From: Taxillus chinensis
Taxonomy: Eukaryota > Streptophyta > Magnoliopsida > Santalales > Loranthaceae
Reading direction: 5' to 3'
NCBI GenBank assembly: GCA_023512835.1
Contig: CM042085.1
Location: forward strand, 4,931,989 to 4,995,988
DNA length: 64,000 bases
Positions 1 to 18,855 of the stretch are shown here, piece by piece. Under the pieces are notes generated by a model. That model made no database searches. It saw only the letters and a list, made by a program, of their open reading frames with translations, and was not told the origin of the DNA. Position numbers and translations under genes: made by a program. How positions within the stretch are numbered: the stretch's first letter is position 1; every line of letters starts with the position of its first letter.

Positions 1-410
1 TGGCATTGCCCTCGAGGCTTCATATCCTACAGTTGCTTAATACGTTAAAACTATATTGTTTTGATAGTTTTTTAAAAAATCTCAAAACAACGTTGTATTA
101 AAACATAAAAAAAAATATCAATGAGACAGTTTTAGTAATCTGTACTCTCGAATTTCGTGTCAACATTCTGTAGGTTGAATATTAGTGCAACTTACGTATT
201 TTGTTTTCTTATTCGGAGAGTTTTTTCCCCGTTTTGAGAATGTTTAGGAATTATATATTTTCTATAAATGAAGCTATGTTATAGCTGCTTAATTATTACT
301 TCACCTGTTTCCTCAGGAGTAATAAAATACTGCAATAATTTCTCTAAGCTATAAATTTCAGTTTTGTTTCATGGAATAGAGCCAGGTGGTTGATTTTTAT
401 ACACGTAAAG
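1..410. other. AT-rich non-coding DNA
   Basis: I see no reading frame, RNA gene or repeat boundary here. It lies directly upstream of a copia gag remnant and could hold the decayed leader or LTR of that element, but no TG...CA ends were recognised. Confidence 0.4.
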
Positions 411-419
411 ATGGATGTT

Positions 420-1045
420 GCTAATAATGGTCTTGTGTAAAAGCTTGTGGGTAGCAACTACAACTATTTGAAGCACTTTATGGTACCTTTTCCTACATGG
501 ACAAGGTTTGTGGGATCTTGTCTCTGGTGATGGTGGTGGAACTGTAATTCTAGAGGACCCTCTAATGTTTGAGTCTCATCGGAAATGAAATGTGAAGTGA
601 GGTACAGTTCTATTTGCTCTACACATCTTTATTAGTAAGAAATATACTGAACATGTTCGTGGTGAGCAATTACCAAGGAATATGCCGGAGACACTATGAA
701 TCTACGGTTATTCCTAGCCGGGGTCATTTAAGATACTAATGCAATTTTAAAATATTTCTTGAAAGTTAAAACTTTGTGGGCTAAAATTTCAAACGACCCT
801 ACTGAACCTGTATAAATTTGGGGAAAAAAAAAAAATTTTTAATATATAAAGGGAATTAAAAATAAGTGAAGGCAACAGGGAGTGTTACAATGTTATATCA
901 TTCAGGGACTACGGATAGTATTGATGATGCTGCAAATGTGCACCAAACAAATGCACCACCAGATGTTCTCATCAACAATATATAACAAGGAGTGGATTGT
1001 AGATTCTGACTGTTCTCACCACGCAACCGGCAACGGTTGTCTTTA
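420..1045 (+). mobile_element. Degenerate Ty1/copia gag-protease remnant
   Basis: Conceptual translation around 440-560 gives a copia gag-like stretch (NYNYLKHFMVPFLHGQG then LWDLVSGDGGGT), the family's 'NY..W...M..FL.G..LW..V' signature. Around 595-720 come broken traces resembling later gag (EHVRGEQLP, NMPETL). At 987-1046 the frame reads KEWIVDSDCSHHATGN, matching the copia protease active-site region (WIVDSG-SHH-TG) with Gly replaced by Asp after the DS, followed by a stop. Stops and frame changes show it is dead. No LTRs or integrase/RT were seen, so it is an internal fragment in + orientation. Confidence 0.62.
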
Positions 1046-1888
1046 AGTCTCCGATATCCGTCCAAGTGTTAATTAATGGAAGGACATTCAAATATTTAAT
1101 TTGTATTAAAAATCATATTTTTGAGCTAAAAATTAAAAGTCCAAACGGTTCGTCTTAGTTATTGCCTTTAGGTCGGCTATATATGTGGATATGATATATA
1201 TTGCTATGGTAGGACATAGGAGAGTCGAAGGAGTCATGGTTGATGGAAGTTGGCATGCATGATTCGACTTTTCTTTGCTAAAGCCGTCTCGATTAATCCC
1301 CCTTTTCTTTTCTTTTCTTTTTCTTTCCCTTAAATAGTCATGCAACAACGATGCGTCATTTCCTTGCCTTGTCAGTAACTGCTACCTATTTTGTTCTACT
1401 AGCTAGCTCGTATTATATTATATATAGAAGCACTTTACTGCTGCGCCCATCACTTCTAACTTGTTGCCATTTTATTAAACTCATTAGGTAGCAGTAGGGA
1501 CATAATTTGGATCAGCAGTAAACCACCCACCAAGCTTAATAATTCGGGCAATTAATGAATTAGAACCATACATTGATTAATTATATTTTTTTTACTACGT
1601 AGCATTACTTACTCTATACTCATAATATTGATGAGAGGTATGGGCGACGGTGGGATCAGACAAGGACGTACTGTGGGTACTGACTGGATCTGTTGCCAGA
1701 CGACGGCTGTGTTATATATGGGATTGCAGCAGCGTTGATCGATGGCGGCAGTGATCGGCGGTGACGATGGCGGCGGCAGGGATCAGCGAGGAGGGTTGGG
1801 CTGCGTGGATGTCATCACGATTCAAACATTCAGGACTTGTCTTTATCTACATGTATAATTATAGGGTAATGAAAAGCCATATATGATG

Positions 1889-1891
<3 letters not shown>

Positions 1892-1942
<51 letters not shown>
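1892..1942. repeat. (AG)n microsatellite, about 25 units
   Basis: Uninterrupted AG dinucleotide repeat, followed at once by a short G-run and a purine-rich patch (to about 1975). It produces artificial Arg-Glu / Leu-Ser open frames that are not genes. Confidence 0.95.
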
Positions 1943-1949
<7 letters not shown>

Positions 1950-2960
1950 AGAGGGGGAGAAAAAGAAAAGGAAAACGCACGACCTATGTTACGAAGAAGA
2001 GTCCAACACACCACTACCAGCCCGCGGGCAACGTTCAGGACTATAGTCTTGCTTCTATGTGACGTGCACGCATCGACCAAAGTTGCAGTCTGTTTTCGAG
2101 CTATTATATAGAATAAATGTTTGTGTAAAAATGATCTTTTTTTTTTACTCTCTGAAGAATTAATATGATGTCATATTAAGAAAAATTATATGTCATAGTT
2201 ATCTAAAAATTATTCTATATAAACCCTCGCTAGAGTAGAAAAAATAATTAAGAAATACATTTATCGTTAGTTTAGGTAAATAATAAACCGTGAAATTAAT
2301 CTGATTAGGTAAATAATTTTAACGCAAAAAATAAAAAATAAAAAAAAGATAAAAGCGCCAGCAAACCAAACAAAAACAAAAGCCCGTGACACGAGGTTTA
2401 ATTAGTTGTAAGTTATTGGAGGGACATTTCAAGTGAATGCACACAGTAAATTTAGTTGCATTATCTCAAACAAATACAATAATGGTAAAAAAAAAACACA
2501 TAAAAATATGCTCACCTAAATTACTAAAATTAGTAGCTTTTCGGTATAATTTCCTAAAGACATATAGCTATATATTGGGCAAATAAGGAGATATTAAAAT
2601 AAACAAAAAAACCAAAAACATCACTGTTGCGATGACCAACTAATTCATAATTTATTTATTTATTTGGTGAGAGGGTAGGTACGTAGGAATTCTTTGCAGC
2701 AACGTAGGGCATATGTAGTTTTGGCCAAATTAACCGGCAAACCATGGACACCGATTTAACCACCAACACGAATATAATATACGCACGCCAACTGAACTAG
2801 CCAACAAACCCCTTTAATCGAATCATATTTGGGTGATCGATCGATTCCCAAAACAATTAATAGCACGTATGTATATGTATGTATGTATGTATGTATATAA
2901 TAGATAATATTACATAATATCGTGGTTATGTAATCAGTAAATAACAGTAGTAATGTGACA

Positions 2961-2985
2961 GTATATATATATATATATATATATA
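2961..2985. repeat. (TA)n microsatellite
   Basis: Alternating TA run of about 12 units, with a separate TATG-type tetranucleotide run about 70 bases upstream (2872-2896). Confidence 0.85.
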
Positions 2986-3958
2986 AAAAATATATGAGTT
3001 TTCTATGTACAACACATTATCCTATTTATTTGTATTAGAATTGTCACATATTAAAAGTTGTCGATCAATGTAATATAAATACAAGATAAACTCTCATATA
3101 ATTAATTAATATTAATCCTAAGATTCTAATAACACATACGATATATGTATCATTTTAGAGAAAAGTTTTACATAAACCTAAATTTTGAGAGCATATGCGA
3201 ATTTCCATCATTTTACTGTATGAAAAAGTATAGTATAAAATAATTATTACTGGAGTTATACCCAAGCTGGATACACGTGTTTTCTCTGTCTTCCTTTCTC
3301 GATATTTTATAGATTAATTGGATTCAATAGTCAATACCTTCTAACCTGCTGCCTCATTAATGCTGTCATATCAATAAATGCTGTCTCATTAATTGCATTT
3401 ATCTGCACAAATATTCTTGCAGTTTACATTCTCACGCGCGCACACGAAAACCGTAGACCTACGTGCGACTTCTATACATCTCCCCTACACGTACTACAGC
3501 TGCCTGCTACACTCTGCTCTGCTTCCATTCCTATCCTTTTCCTTCTTTCCCCGGATTATCGCTATCGGCGTCACAGAGACAATGATATTTGCTGGCGCAA
3601 GCGTGACCCACAGGCAATTACTTGTTTGTTTCCGTGACCATAAAGTCATACAAGGCTGCACCGCTACTATTAATTAATTTATATATATAATACAGATTTA
3701 GTTAATGAGATGAAAAAGATTTAAAATATTAATACTTACCATTTAAATATTAAGCATTTGTTTCTACTAATGTTCAAATATATTAGCATTATTGAAAGCA
3801 TGCATGTATAACTAGTTTTTATTAATGACATGATCCATCACGACTATACAAAAACAAAAACAAACTAAACAAAGAAAAGCACTAAAACATCGTAATCGCC
3901 CAAAGCAATAAGTTAAAGGTAACGTGAATGTGATATTATATATATATATGTATGTATG

Positions 3959-3966
3959 TATAAAAG
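3959..3966 (+). promoter_or_regulatory. Candidate TATA box of the lipase gene
   Basis: TATAAAAG lies 102 bases before the chosen ATG at 4068, a normal plant TATA-to-ATG distance that would give a 5' UTR of about 70-80 bases. A TA-rich run just upstream (about 3936-3949) offers alternatives, so the exact box is uncertain. Confidence 0.45.
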
Positions 3967-4067
3967 ATGCACATTTAAAAGCGGCCGGACGCAGATCAAG
4001 GACAAACAAAGGTAGAAGGAGATTCATTCTACAAGAACACAACCAGTGAGAGACAATACAAAAATTA

Positions 4068-6007
4068 ATGCTAAACGCCCTCCTCGCCGCATTCTCCTGC
4101 TTCGGACATGCGAACAAGCATACCTGCAGCCGCAGCAATGACGGCGGCGGCGACGGCAGCGTCACCAAAACATGGAGAATCCTGGGCGGACAGGACCACT
4201 GGGAGGGGCTGCTGGAACCCAAACCGGACGTTGATCTCCGGGCCTGCATCATCCGCTACGGCGAGATGGCGCAGGCAGCGTACGACGCCTTCAACCGCGA
4301 CAAGGCGTCGCGGTTCTGCGGCGCCAGCCACTACGCGCGGCGGGACTTCTTCGCGCGCGTGGGGCTGGAGAAGGGCCGCCCGTACCGGTACAGGGTGACG
4401 AGGTTTGTGTACGCCACGTCGCGGGTGGCGGTGCCGGAGGCCTTCATAATGAAGTCGGCGTCGCGGGAGGCGTGGAGCAGGGAGTCCAACTGGATGGGGT
4501 ACGTGGCGGTGGCGACGGACGAGGGCGCGGCGAAGCTGGGGCGGCGAGACATTGTGATTGCCTGGAGGGGGACTCTGAGGTCTCTGGAGTGGGTAAACGA
4601 CTTGGAGTTTGACATGGTTTCTGCTTCCCAAATACTGGGTGACCTCCACGACGGCCGCGAGCCTATGGTGCATCACGGCTGGTATTCCATCTACACGTCC
4701 GATGATCCCCGCTCACCCTTCAACAAAACCAGTGCAAGAGATCAGGTGATTTTTTGTTTTTTATTATTTGTTTCATGTTCCTTTTTTTTTATTTCTTAAA
4801 AGTCAACATTATTTTCATTTCCTCGTTCACAATTTCTGGGTGTTATTAATCAAAATTTTCTTCAATATTGTAAATGCTTTTTTTTTAAGTTTTTATTTTT
4901 ACTAAATGATTTAGTTTGATTGAGAGTCAAATGTTGAGGTATGCCAAACATCATTAAACTCTTAATTCAATTAATTCATCCGACCAAAAATATTTAGTAC
5001 TCTACGCTTGTTTCTCATATGGGTTATCATGATTTTTAATGAAAACTCCACCACTGTCATTTATTTTGGTTTTATTTTATAGAAATGTGGATTTAATTAG
5101 CTGAATTTCAACATATATAGTAGTTGGTTTTTTTTTTGTTTATGAGAATTGATGAGAAGCTATATATTGATCAAATTGAAATTGAGCCATTTTTGTTGAC
5201 AAAGCTGGCCGGTTTTATGAGAAATTAGTCCTGCAAATTAGTAGAGTAGCAGTAGGCAGTAGCAGAGTAGCAGCAGTAGCAATGAAGCATTTAATGAAGG
5301 TTTAATTTTGGGAGCAGCTAGCTAGCTAGCGGGTAATTAACTAACTAACAGAGAAAGCGTCGTACGTTCAGGTTTTGGGCGAAGTGAGTACACTGGTGGA
5401 GCAATATAAGAATGAAGAAATGAGCATCACCATAGCCGGTCACAGCATGGGGGCAGCCGTTGGGACTTTGAACGCCGTGGACATAGCGGCCAACGGTCTG
5501 AACCGGAGCTCGGACAATCCCGGCACACGGTCGTGCCCCATCACCCTATTCGCCTTCGCCAGCCCGCGCGTCGGCGACTCCCACTTCCACCAACTGTTCA
5601 ACAATCTCGACGATGTCCGGGCGCTGCGGGTTCGGAACGCCTTGGACATCGTACCCACGTATCCTCCCCACGCCTTCGGCTATGTGGACGTGGGCGAGGA
5701 GCTGGAAATTGACACCTCCAAGTCCAAATACCTGAAGAGGCCCGGGAACATGCGCACATGGCACAACCTGGAGGGGTACCTGCATGGGGTGGCAGGGACG
5801 GTGGGAGCCGGGGGAGGGTTCGAGCTGGAGGTGGACCGCGACATAGCGCTGGTGAACAAGAGCATGAACTCGTTGAAGGGGAAGTATCTGGTGCCCGCCA
5901 ACTGGTGGTGCGAAAAGAACACCGGGATGGTTCAGCAGCCAGATGGTTGTTGGAAGTTGATGGACCATGAGACAGATGAGGAAATGGAAAGTCTAATGAC
6001 TTCTTGA
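4068..6007 (+). CDS. DAD1-like class II phospholipase A1 (2 exons)
   Basis: Acyl hydrolase of the plant PLA1-II / DAD1-like lipase family, which cleaves the sn-1 acyl chain of phospho- or galactolipids. Exon 1 is 4068-4745 and exon 2 is 5372-6007, joined in phase 0 (CAG|GTGATT ... TTCAG|GTTTTG), giving 437 aa. The N-terminal part has the family's [18 protein letters not shown] region and an [12 protein letters not shown] block. Exon 2 carries the nucleophile elbow GHSMG (Ser251), the acid in NALDIVP (Asp318) and the His of [10 protein letters not shown] (His357), so the catalytic triad is complete. The N-terminus is short with no clear chloroplast transit peptide, which fits the class II gamma group thought to act outside plastids; that placement is inference. 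No frame break is present. Confidence 0.93.
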
Positions 6008-6300
6008 AATTTATTATTTATCCATCGGCTTTAATTTGCTCATTAATTAATTTTCCTAACAATTTTCCTTTACCATACACTACGTACGAGGTTTGTCACA
6101 AGGGCCACCTGATTTTAAAACATATATACTCTGACATTTAAGTACCTATTCCTTCTTATATATCTATGATCTTGGTTGCTTTTCCGGACAATACTTTCAA
6201 CACAATAATGACCTTACTAGATTGACTTAAACCGGCAAGTAACCAACCCAACCAAACAATTCTTACAGTGGTAAAAAAATATTATAAAATCATATGGTAA

Positions 6301-6424
6301 GAGAGGCAAATAGGCAATAAATTAGATGCAAGAAAGAAAAAACTCTAAAAATTTAGTGTCCCAAAGATAATAGAATGCCAAGTATAGTAGCCCAATGAAG
6401 GAGAGGCAAATAGGCAATAAATTA
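6301..6424. repeat. Direct repeat, 24 bp, 100 bp apart
   Basis: The 24 bases at 6301-6324 recur exactly at 6401-6424. The intervening DNA shows no coding potential. Confidence 0.8.
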
Positions 6425-7198
6425 ACTAACAATATATACTACAAGTCTAGTGATGTTAAGATACACTAACCTACCAACAACTTAAGTACATAATAATACA
6501 AAGTAGGATTTGACAAAGAAATTCCATCAAAAGAGGTACAGTTCACTTTTCTCACCGGTCAAACAATAATATGACACAATTGTTTCAACCTGTATTTTTT
6601 GACAGGTGAATTATTGCTCTGCCTCTTTCCCACCCACGTGGCTCCACTTCCAAGACCACAGAGTGCTTTCACTATTCCGTAATTTTCTTTCATCATAAAT
6701 TTTCTGTTATTTAATTAGATACAACTTAATCCGAATCCCTACACTATAAATGCCCCAAAATTCATAATTTAGAATTTTAGATATTAAACACTGATCAAGC
6801 CCTTTACAAAGGATGAATTCTTGTAGATATATTTTAAATTTGACAGCAGCAATTAATAAGCTAGTGTCCCAACAGTCTGCGCCAGGTAACGGATTGGGAT
6901 AGAATAGGGATAAAAGCTGTCAGCTAAATTTAGATTTTCCCGATTAATTTTTCATTTTGGGTTACTTGAAAATGTTAAATAAAATAAAAATATGTCTTCC
7001 AACTGAAAGCCTGGGCAAATAAAGTTGGTGGCACGCTGAATTTTGTTTCCTTTAAATCGGGTTGGTTTGATTACTTATTTTTTATTTTTGTTTTTAAAAT
7101 ATAATAATTATTTTTAAGTATAAAAAGTTAAAAACAGTAAAAAATTATTAGCATTTTAGAGAACTCCTAAAATAAAAACTAAACATGACTAAACACAC

Positions 7199-7284
7199 CA
7201 TGACTGCATGACATTTAACTCTGCATTTCTCTTTTTCTTTCGGGAGTTTTCGAGGGTACATGACTGCATGACATTTAACTCTGC
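7199..7284. repeat. Direct repeat, 26 bp, 60 bp apart
   Basis: The 26 bases at 7199-7224 recur exactly at 7259-7284, and both copies run on into similar pyrimidine-rich sequence, suggesting a decayed 60-bp tandem duplication. Confidence 0.8.
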
Positions 7285-8151
7285 CTTTTTTTTTTCTTTT
7301 GCATGTAGTTTACTGGAGTTAGGAGAACATCAAATTTGCAAGCCTATCAATAAATGAGCCTTGCTGATTAGCCCTGCAAGAAAAGTTCTCAAGTTTCAAG
7401 TTCTTTTCAATTTTATTCATATATCAAAAAAGTATAATATTTGGGACTCAAAGGTGGGAGAAATGGGTAGAAGTTCAAAACATCAAGAGCATCTGCAAGG
7501 AGAATTTGGGCTAAATCACCCTAGAAAGTCTCCTTAACACAATACAACGGAAGGCATGGATTGTGTCGCAGTATGCTCATGATTTCAGGATGACTAAATA
7601 ACATGGCTGCGTTCATTCATGTTAGCATTTGAATTCAAATTGCTTCCCATCATACTTTGGTACAACATTGGTTCCCTAAGCAGAAAATTCCAGAATAAAT
7701 CACTTCTTTTACTTGGCCAAATCAATAATGTAAATTAGCAGCACACCAAATGTAATTATTAAACAGTCATAAAAGAAGAATTCATATTAAAAATAATAAT
7801 AATTTCGTAATTTATGTTGGCATAGTACTATAATTTTGTGTGACTGGCCAATATCGTTGCAGAAACCAAAACCCAATTCGAGACAAATAATCTTATTATA
7901 TAGGTAGGAGATGTTAGTTCGAGAAAAGCATTAAAATGCAGCCACGCATCTTTCAAGGAATCATATCAGTCAGTCTGCAGCTTATTCATGAGCTCTCCAA
8001 GCCTACAGTACGAATTGGCAGATGCTGCAACAATGATAGGTTGCCGAACAACCCATGAGTATAGTGTAAACAAAATTTGTGACGGTTTCTAGTAGGTGCG
8101 GGGGGAGCTGGAAATACCCGCACCCTCAACTATGACAATCCATACTACCAT

Positions 8152-13970
<5,819 letters not shown>

Positions 13971-14025
13971 CTTCGCTGCTTGGTCGGTGGACGGAGATGA
14001 AATTGGCGACTTCTGCGAGAAAGAA

Positions 14026-14029
<4 letters not shown>

Positions 14030-14062
<33 letters not shown>
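14030..14062. repeat. (GA)n / (CT)n tract in the MDH 5' leader region
   Basis: About 16 GA units, 60-90 bases upstream of the MDH start codon. On the coding strand it reads as a CT-rich tract, a common feature of plant 5' UTRs and core promoters. No TATA box was recognised on that strand. Confidence 0.85.
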
Positions 14063-14068
<6 letters not shown>

Positions 14069-14099
14069 ACAGATTTTACTTGTCGTGTCTGGCTGTGGA

Positions 14100-15704
14100 A
14101 TAAAATAAAATAAAAGGCAGAAGAAAAAGTTACAGTTCCTTTCTTTTTTCTTTATTTAAATATTTAGCTACAGATCAAGTAATTTTTTTAGCTACACTAT
14201 ATAAATAAATTATTTTTTAATATCCTATATAAATATATATCATACAATAGATTTTTAAATTCTTTCTTTTTATTATTTTGTATTTAATTATGATTTTTAT
14301 AATTTAAAATAAAATTATAAAATATAAAATATAAATAAAAAAATAAAAAAAATTAATAATCTAACAATTATATATAAAGTAAACAGTATTTTTTATATCT
14401 TAAAAAAATACTATATAAATTTCATTAAAAAGGTTAACTATACAAGAAATAAATAAACTTAAAATTTACTATAATAAAGTAATTAGTGGTGGCTTTCTAT
14501 GTCAAAAGAATATGTAATAAAGGACTAAATTACCAACGATTATTATCAAATATTGTCAGATTATGTTTTTTATTTTATTAATTAATATAGTGGTCAATGT
14601 AATTAAAAGATTACATGTAATTAATGAACTATATATAATTAAATGAATTGTCATAAATAAATAAAAGATAAGTATGATCATTATTAAACATAAAAAATTT
14701 TAAAATAATAAGATTATATATACACATGTCACTTTTCTTTTCACTTTAATTAATGTTAACATAATAAAGAATATGTTTGAGACGGTAGTTTTAATATTCT
14801 CCATCAAAAGGCGTAGTCAAGTAAATCATAAATGCGATTAAAGAATATCTAGGCATTACATTCATTAATATGCTCCCAATTTCTCTCCTCTATCAAATAT
14901 TGCAAGCAAAAATTCTTTTATGTTTGTCCAAAAATTATTTGATATTAAATTATTTGTTTGTATTGATATTGTTTCTGATTTTTTAATATAAATCAATTGT
15001 TAATATTGTTTGTCCCACAACATGGTATTATCAAGTAATCAATTTAATACCCTTTTTTATTGATCATATTATGGCGGTTTGATTTATATCGAGAAAAGCA
15101 TAAAAAGGGTATGTTATCTTTTTTCAACATGGTTTGCACGAATTAATTCATATATTTGATTTGGTTTATAAAACAGATTTGCCCTTTCATTATTGTATGT
15201 ATTGATATTGTTTTAAATGGAACCACATGATGAATCGGATCTAAGGTATTTGACGATAATCAGACCAGATATATTATATAAAGTTGAGCTTTTAAGTCGA
15301 TATATAGAGATAGTAAGGGCATCCATCACATTGACAAACAACGAAGAGAATTTATGAGTACATAAGAGATACTATTGATTCCAAAGTACACTATAAGTTT
15401 GATGAAGATTAAAATATTGTTGGTTACTCATACAATGATTAGAGAGGTGCTTAAGACAAAAGGAAAAACACAACTGATCATGTATTTTATTTCGGATCCA
15501 AAACTTTCTCATGAACGTAAAAAAAACAAAGTATCATGTAAATCTGATCATGTTATAATGGCTTTTGGAGCGTGTGAAACAACTTGACGGAAAAATTTAT
15601 TGGAATCATTGAATCATCTCTCAAAACTACTATTTTATTTTGATCCATGTTGAAAATAAATTTACAAATTGAGTGATTGAAGAACCCAGTACAACATAAA
15701 AAAA
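14100..15704. other. AT-rich intergenic DNA
   Basis: No supported gene. The last few hundred bases may be decayed copia polymerase sequence, because a recognisable copia RNase H tail begins at 15705, but I cannot read a domain in it. Confidence 0.4.
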
Positions 15705-15875
15705 AGCAAGCACATTGACACCCAATTTTACTTCATGAGAAACCATGCAAATAAGAAAGCACTCAAGCTAGGGTATTATAATACAAAAGAACAAATTACT
15801 AATATATTCATGAAACCACTAACTTATGCATCCTTTTGTCAGTTACAAGAAATGTTTGGTATAAAAAGTTTTTGA
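15705..15875 (+). mobile_element. Ty1/copia RNase H C-terminal remnant
   Basis: An open stretch of 56 codons begins SKHIDTQFYFMRNH, continues through EQITNIFMKPLTY and ends QLQEMFGIKSF before a stop. This is the family's C-terminal 'SKHI...FxR ... EQxADIFTKPL ... LR..LG' signature. Upstream polymerase domains are not readable, so this is the 3' tail of a dead element. Confidence 0.85.
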
Positions 15876-15887
15876 TTTGAGGGGATA

Positions 15888-17277
15888 TGTAGAATTTAAC
15901 AAATAAAAACATTAAAAAGTGGTTAGCTGATTAGATTGGTATCTGTCAATCAAATAGACTCTGATGATCGAATAAATAGTTGAGTATATTGTAATTTCAA
16001 TTAGATTGGTGATCTGTCAATCAAATACACTCTGAAGTTCAAATAAAGTTTCATTGTCACATAGTATTTCATTTATCAAATAAGAGATCTGCTAATTGAA
16101 TTGGAGTTTTATTGATCTGAAGGTTTACACTATCAAATGCATATAGAGTTTTTCGAATTTGACTAAATGACCATCAGATTATTTTTGCTTCGAAGTAATT
16201 AGTCCCTTAGATCAAATAGAATATCTCGAAATAACATATAGTTCATCAAAATTCTTTGTCTGGAGTCATAATTGTTTGTCCGTAGTCACAAATTATTTAC
16301 CAAAATTGATTTTTTGACTATTAGATTATTATGGCACGATTTCTTCTCATTTATTGTGTAATCCATATTAAAATAATAATAATTAATTATAACCACAATT
16401 ATTATGACAACTCCTAATTTTACTATTATGCTTTTAATTATTTGTAATAAATGCAATGAATTTCTAATCATTTTGTTTCTTTTGTCCTACTACTTAAACT
16501 CATAGCATATAATTGAAATTGCAAGAGTAAAACATAATTGAAAAAGCGTTGCTAAATACGACCGGCGTTGCGATATCTTTATGTTCACAACTAACATGAA
16601 ATAAGCCACATCAACATTTTTATCACGTTTCGACGCGCTCCCGAATCATTGCTCGAGCTTCAATTTCGAGTAGCGTCTGCGTTATCGTCGAGCAAGCCTC
16701 CGCAAGTATCGATTATCTCTTCTACAACCAGATCTATGGATTTCTGAATTCCATCAACTGTAATTTCCAACAAAAACTTTGAACGGACATAACTTTACGC
16801 ACAATAATCCAATTTGAACTCATTTTTTTAATTTGTAGGTATGGATGAGAGTTACGGCACCTAAAACCCTATAAAGAGTTTGCCGCTCTCCGATTTCCAA
16901 AAAAACACATTCTTTTGCTTCTAAATCCAAATTTTTAGCCATGCTTCTATCTCCTCTTCCTATTTAGATACACTACTTGAGGCCCCTCCCTCCTTCTCCT
17001 GCTCTCTCTTTATCTCAAATGTGGTACAATTTTAAGTAATTTTACCGACATACTAATGATCATATCAGCAAGAGATGCAGCGAGAATACAATCGATTGTA
17101 AATATCATTTTTCTAATTGAAATTAGAAAAACAAAACTTTAAAGCTTTTCTCTTTCTATGTCCTATGTGATTAATATTTGGAATCTATATTTCAACATTA
17201 TTCACTGGAAATTAGAAAATACAACACGAGTATGAGTTTCTTCTCCTAATCAAGCTTGAACAGTGAGAAATTCTACA
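15888..17277 (+). mobile_element. Candidate 3' LTR of the copia remnant
   Basis: Twelve bases after the pol stop, and just past a purine-rich stretch (GAGGGG), the sequence starts TGTAGAATTT. About 1.39 kb later it reads AAATTCTACA, the exact inverted repeat with TG...CA ends. The position after pol and the polypurine-like stretch suit a 3' LTR. The 5' LTR is not in the window, so the LTR identity is inferred from ends and position only. Confidence 0.45.
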
Positions 17278-18855
17278 GGGTGAACTGAGTTTCAAACTCA
17301 AGTAGAATTAAGGGGGGAGTTCTTTAAATAAATGTTTCTTTATAAACAGAAACATAATTACAAACAATTTAAAACTGATAAAATTAAATTCCCCCCAAAC
17401 ACTTGTGTTTGAGCCAACTCTTTATAAAGAAAAAAGAATTCCTCAAATTAGCACCCTTTACGTAGATATGGAATCTAGAGTGAGACAGGAGAGTATTTCT
17501 GAGCACTATAGATAGAGTGACCTGCATATCATCTTTGTCACCAACAATCCAATCATATACCATGGAGAATCAGATGATCAATTGGCAAAATACTACACTG
17601 AAGCTACAAACACAAATCAAAAAGTTAACTTCCTAGATCCTCTATGCATATATTTACAAGTGAAACATATCAGTAAATGGCGCAGAAACTTTAGAAAAAT
17701 AAACCTGCAAATTTAAAAGTTGTTTCAAAAGGCAAACCCAACTACTAATTTCAATAAATTGTACTTGTTGGGTCTCACCTCTCCTGATCTAGCTGCTATG
17801 ATATATCATTGGGAAGGATTGACAGGAACTTACCTAAGCAAATGACTGATCTATGGAACCCCAGATAATAGTAAGAACACATCCGGGGGAGTTTATCATT
17901 GTTTATAAAAAGACATCTATAAGGGTAACATTTTTAGCCCACAAACATTTTGCCAAACACCCTCAACACAATCATTTTTTGGAGCAATCACAATAGAATA
18001 TCTAAGTCAGCAGGCCTTTATAAAAACTGCAAACTAATTTTCTAAAATATAATTTATAACAAATGGATATATGCAAAGGGTAAACATCCAGAAAAATGAT
18101 ATGAATGTCCTCTATTTATATATTTTATTTTAATCGTACACTATTACATCCGCACTTCTCACTTCTCAAATCCTATGAAATGACTCGGGCAATGCATTCA
18201 TAGTCAAATCATGGCTCTTATGCAAATGCAAGGAGAATTCAACACAAACAAACAAAAGGCCCACAAAGAGAAAGAGATATCACCAGTAAAAAACAAGAAG
18301 AGAAATATAAATCGCAGATTATGATGTCTTAAAACTTCACCAGACAAAATAATATAAAGCTGGCCAAGAGTATAGAAGCGAGAAGGATAATAGAAACGGC
18401 AGATCTTTTAATCTTGTGAGATTTCTTTTATTCTGGAATAAATCGAATTATATCATTGGAAGGAAATGCAAGGAACTTAATAACTCAAAGCAATCGTGGT
18501 TTCCCACCAGCACAAATTCGGCATTCTATATCATGCTTAATAAGACTACAAGTTCTTGATCTTGAAATCCTGGAAGGGTCAGCAGCACGTTGTTATAATT
18601 TATGCACTGTTCCCCCAGTCCTAAATTGGGGGTAGTTCATACTGCTAATAGGGAAGTCTAGGTTAGGATATTCAAAACAAATCTCCATACCTTGAATGGG
18701 AAGGCTAACTCACCCTTCAAAAAATATTAGTTGGCTCAGATATTTGGTGACAAACTGAACCAAAACTATGACCAATGAAAATATATGTTTGAAGAGGGTA
18801 ATTTATGCTAGGGGTTTTGCTGGGACTCCTGCATACTTCTACATCCAAGTCCTGA
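17278..18855. other. Intergenic DNA downstream of the mTERF gene
   Basis: No reading frame or repeat family recognised. The part nearest 18855 is the probable 3' UTR of the minus-strand mTERF gene. Confidence 0.45.

Larger units (their letters stand above)
1046..3950. other. Intergenic DNA with microsatellites
   Basis: About 2.9 kb without a supported gene. Contents are an (AG)n tract near 1892-1942, a TATG-type tract near 2872-2896 and a (TA)n tract near 2961-2985. The open frames in this stretch come from the AG repeat or are short and lack family resemblance. The last few hundred bases are the likely promoter region of the lipase gene downstream. Confidence 0.5.
6008..8151. other. Intergenic DNA between lipase and malate dehydrogenase
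   Basis: The lipase 3' UTR and the malate dehydrogenase 3' UTR converge here. No gene is supported. Two pairs of short direct repeats are present (6301/6401 and 7199/7259). The last roughly 200 bases before 8152 are the probable 3' UTR of the minus-strand gene. Confidence 0.5.

Noticed and set aside
1890..2111. Open frames rich in Arg-Glu or Leu-Ser across the AG repeat
   Set aside because: They are direct translations of the dinucleotide microsatellite.
3393..3677. Possible short gene before the lipase
   Set aside because: No motif, no splice structure, and the composition matches AT-rich and pyrimidine-rich intergenic DNA.
4071..4676. Long minus-strand open frame opposite lipase exon 1 (201 codons)
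   Set aside because: A GC-rich antisense shadow of a gene with a complete catalytic triad on the plus strand; no domain visible.
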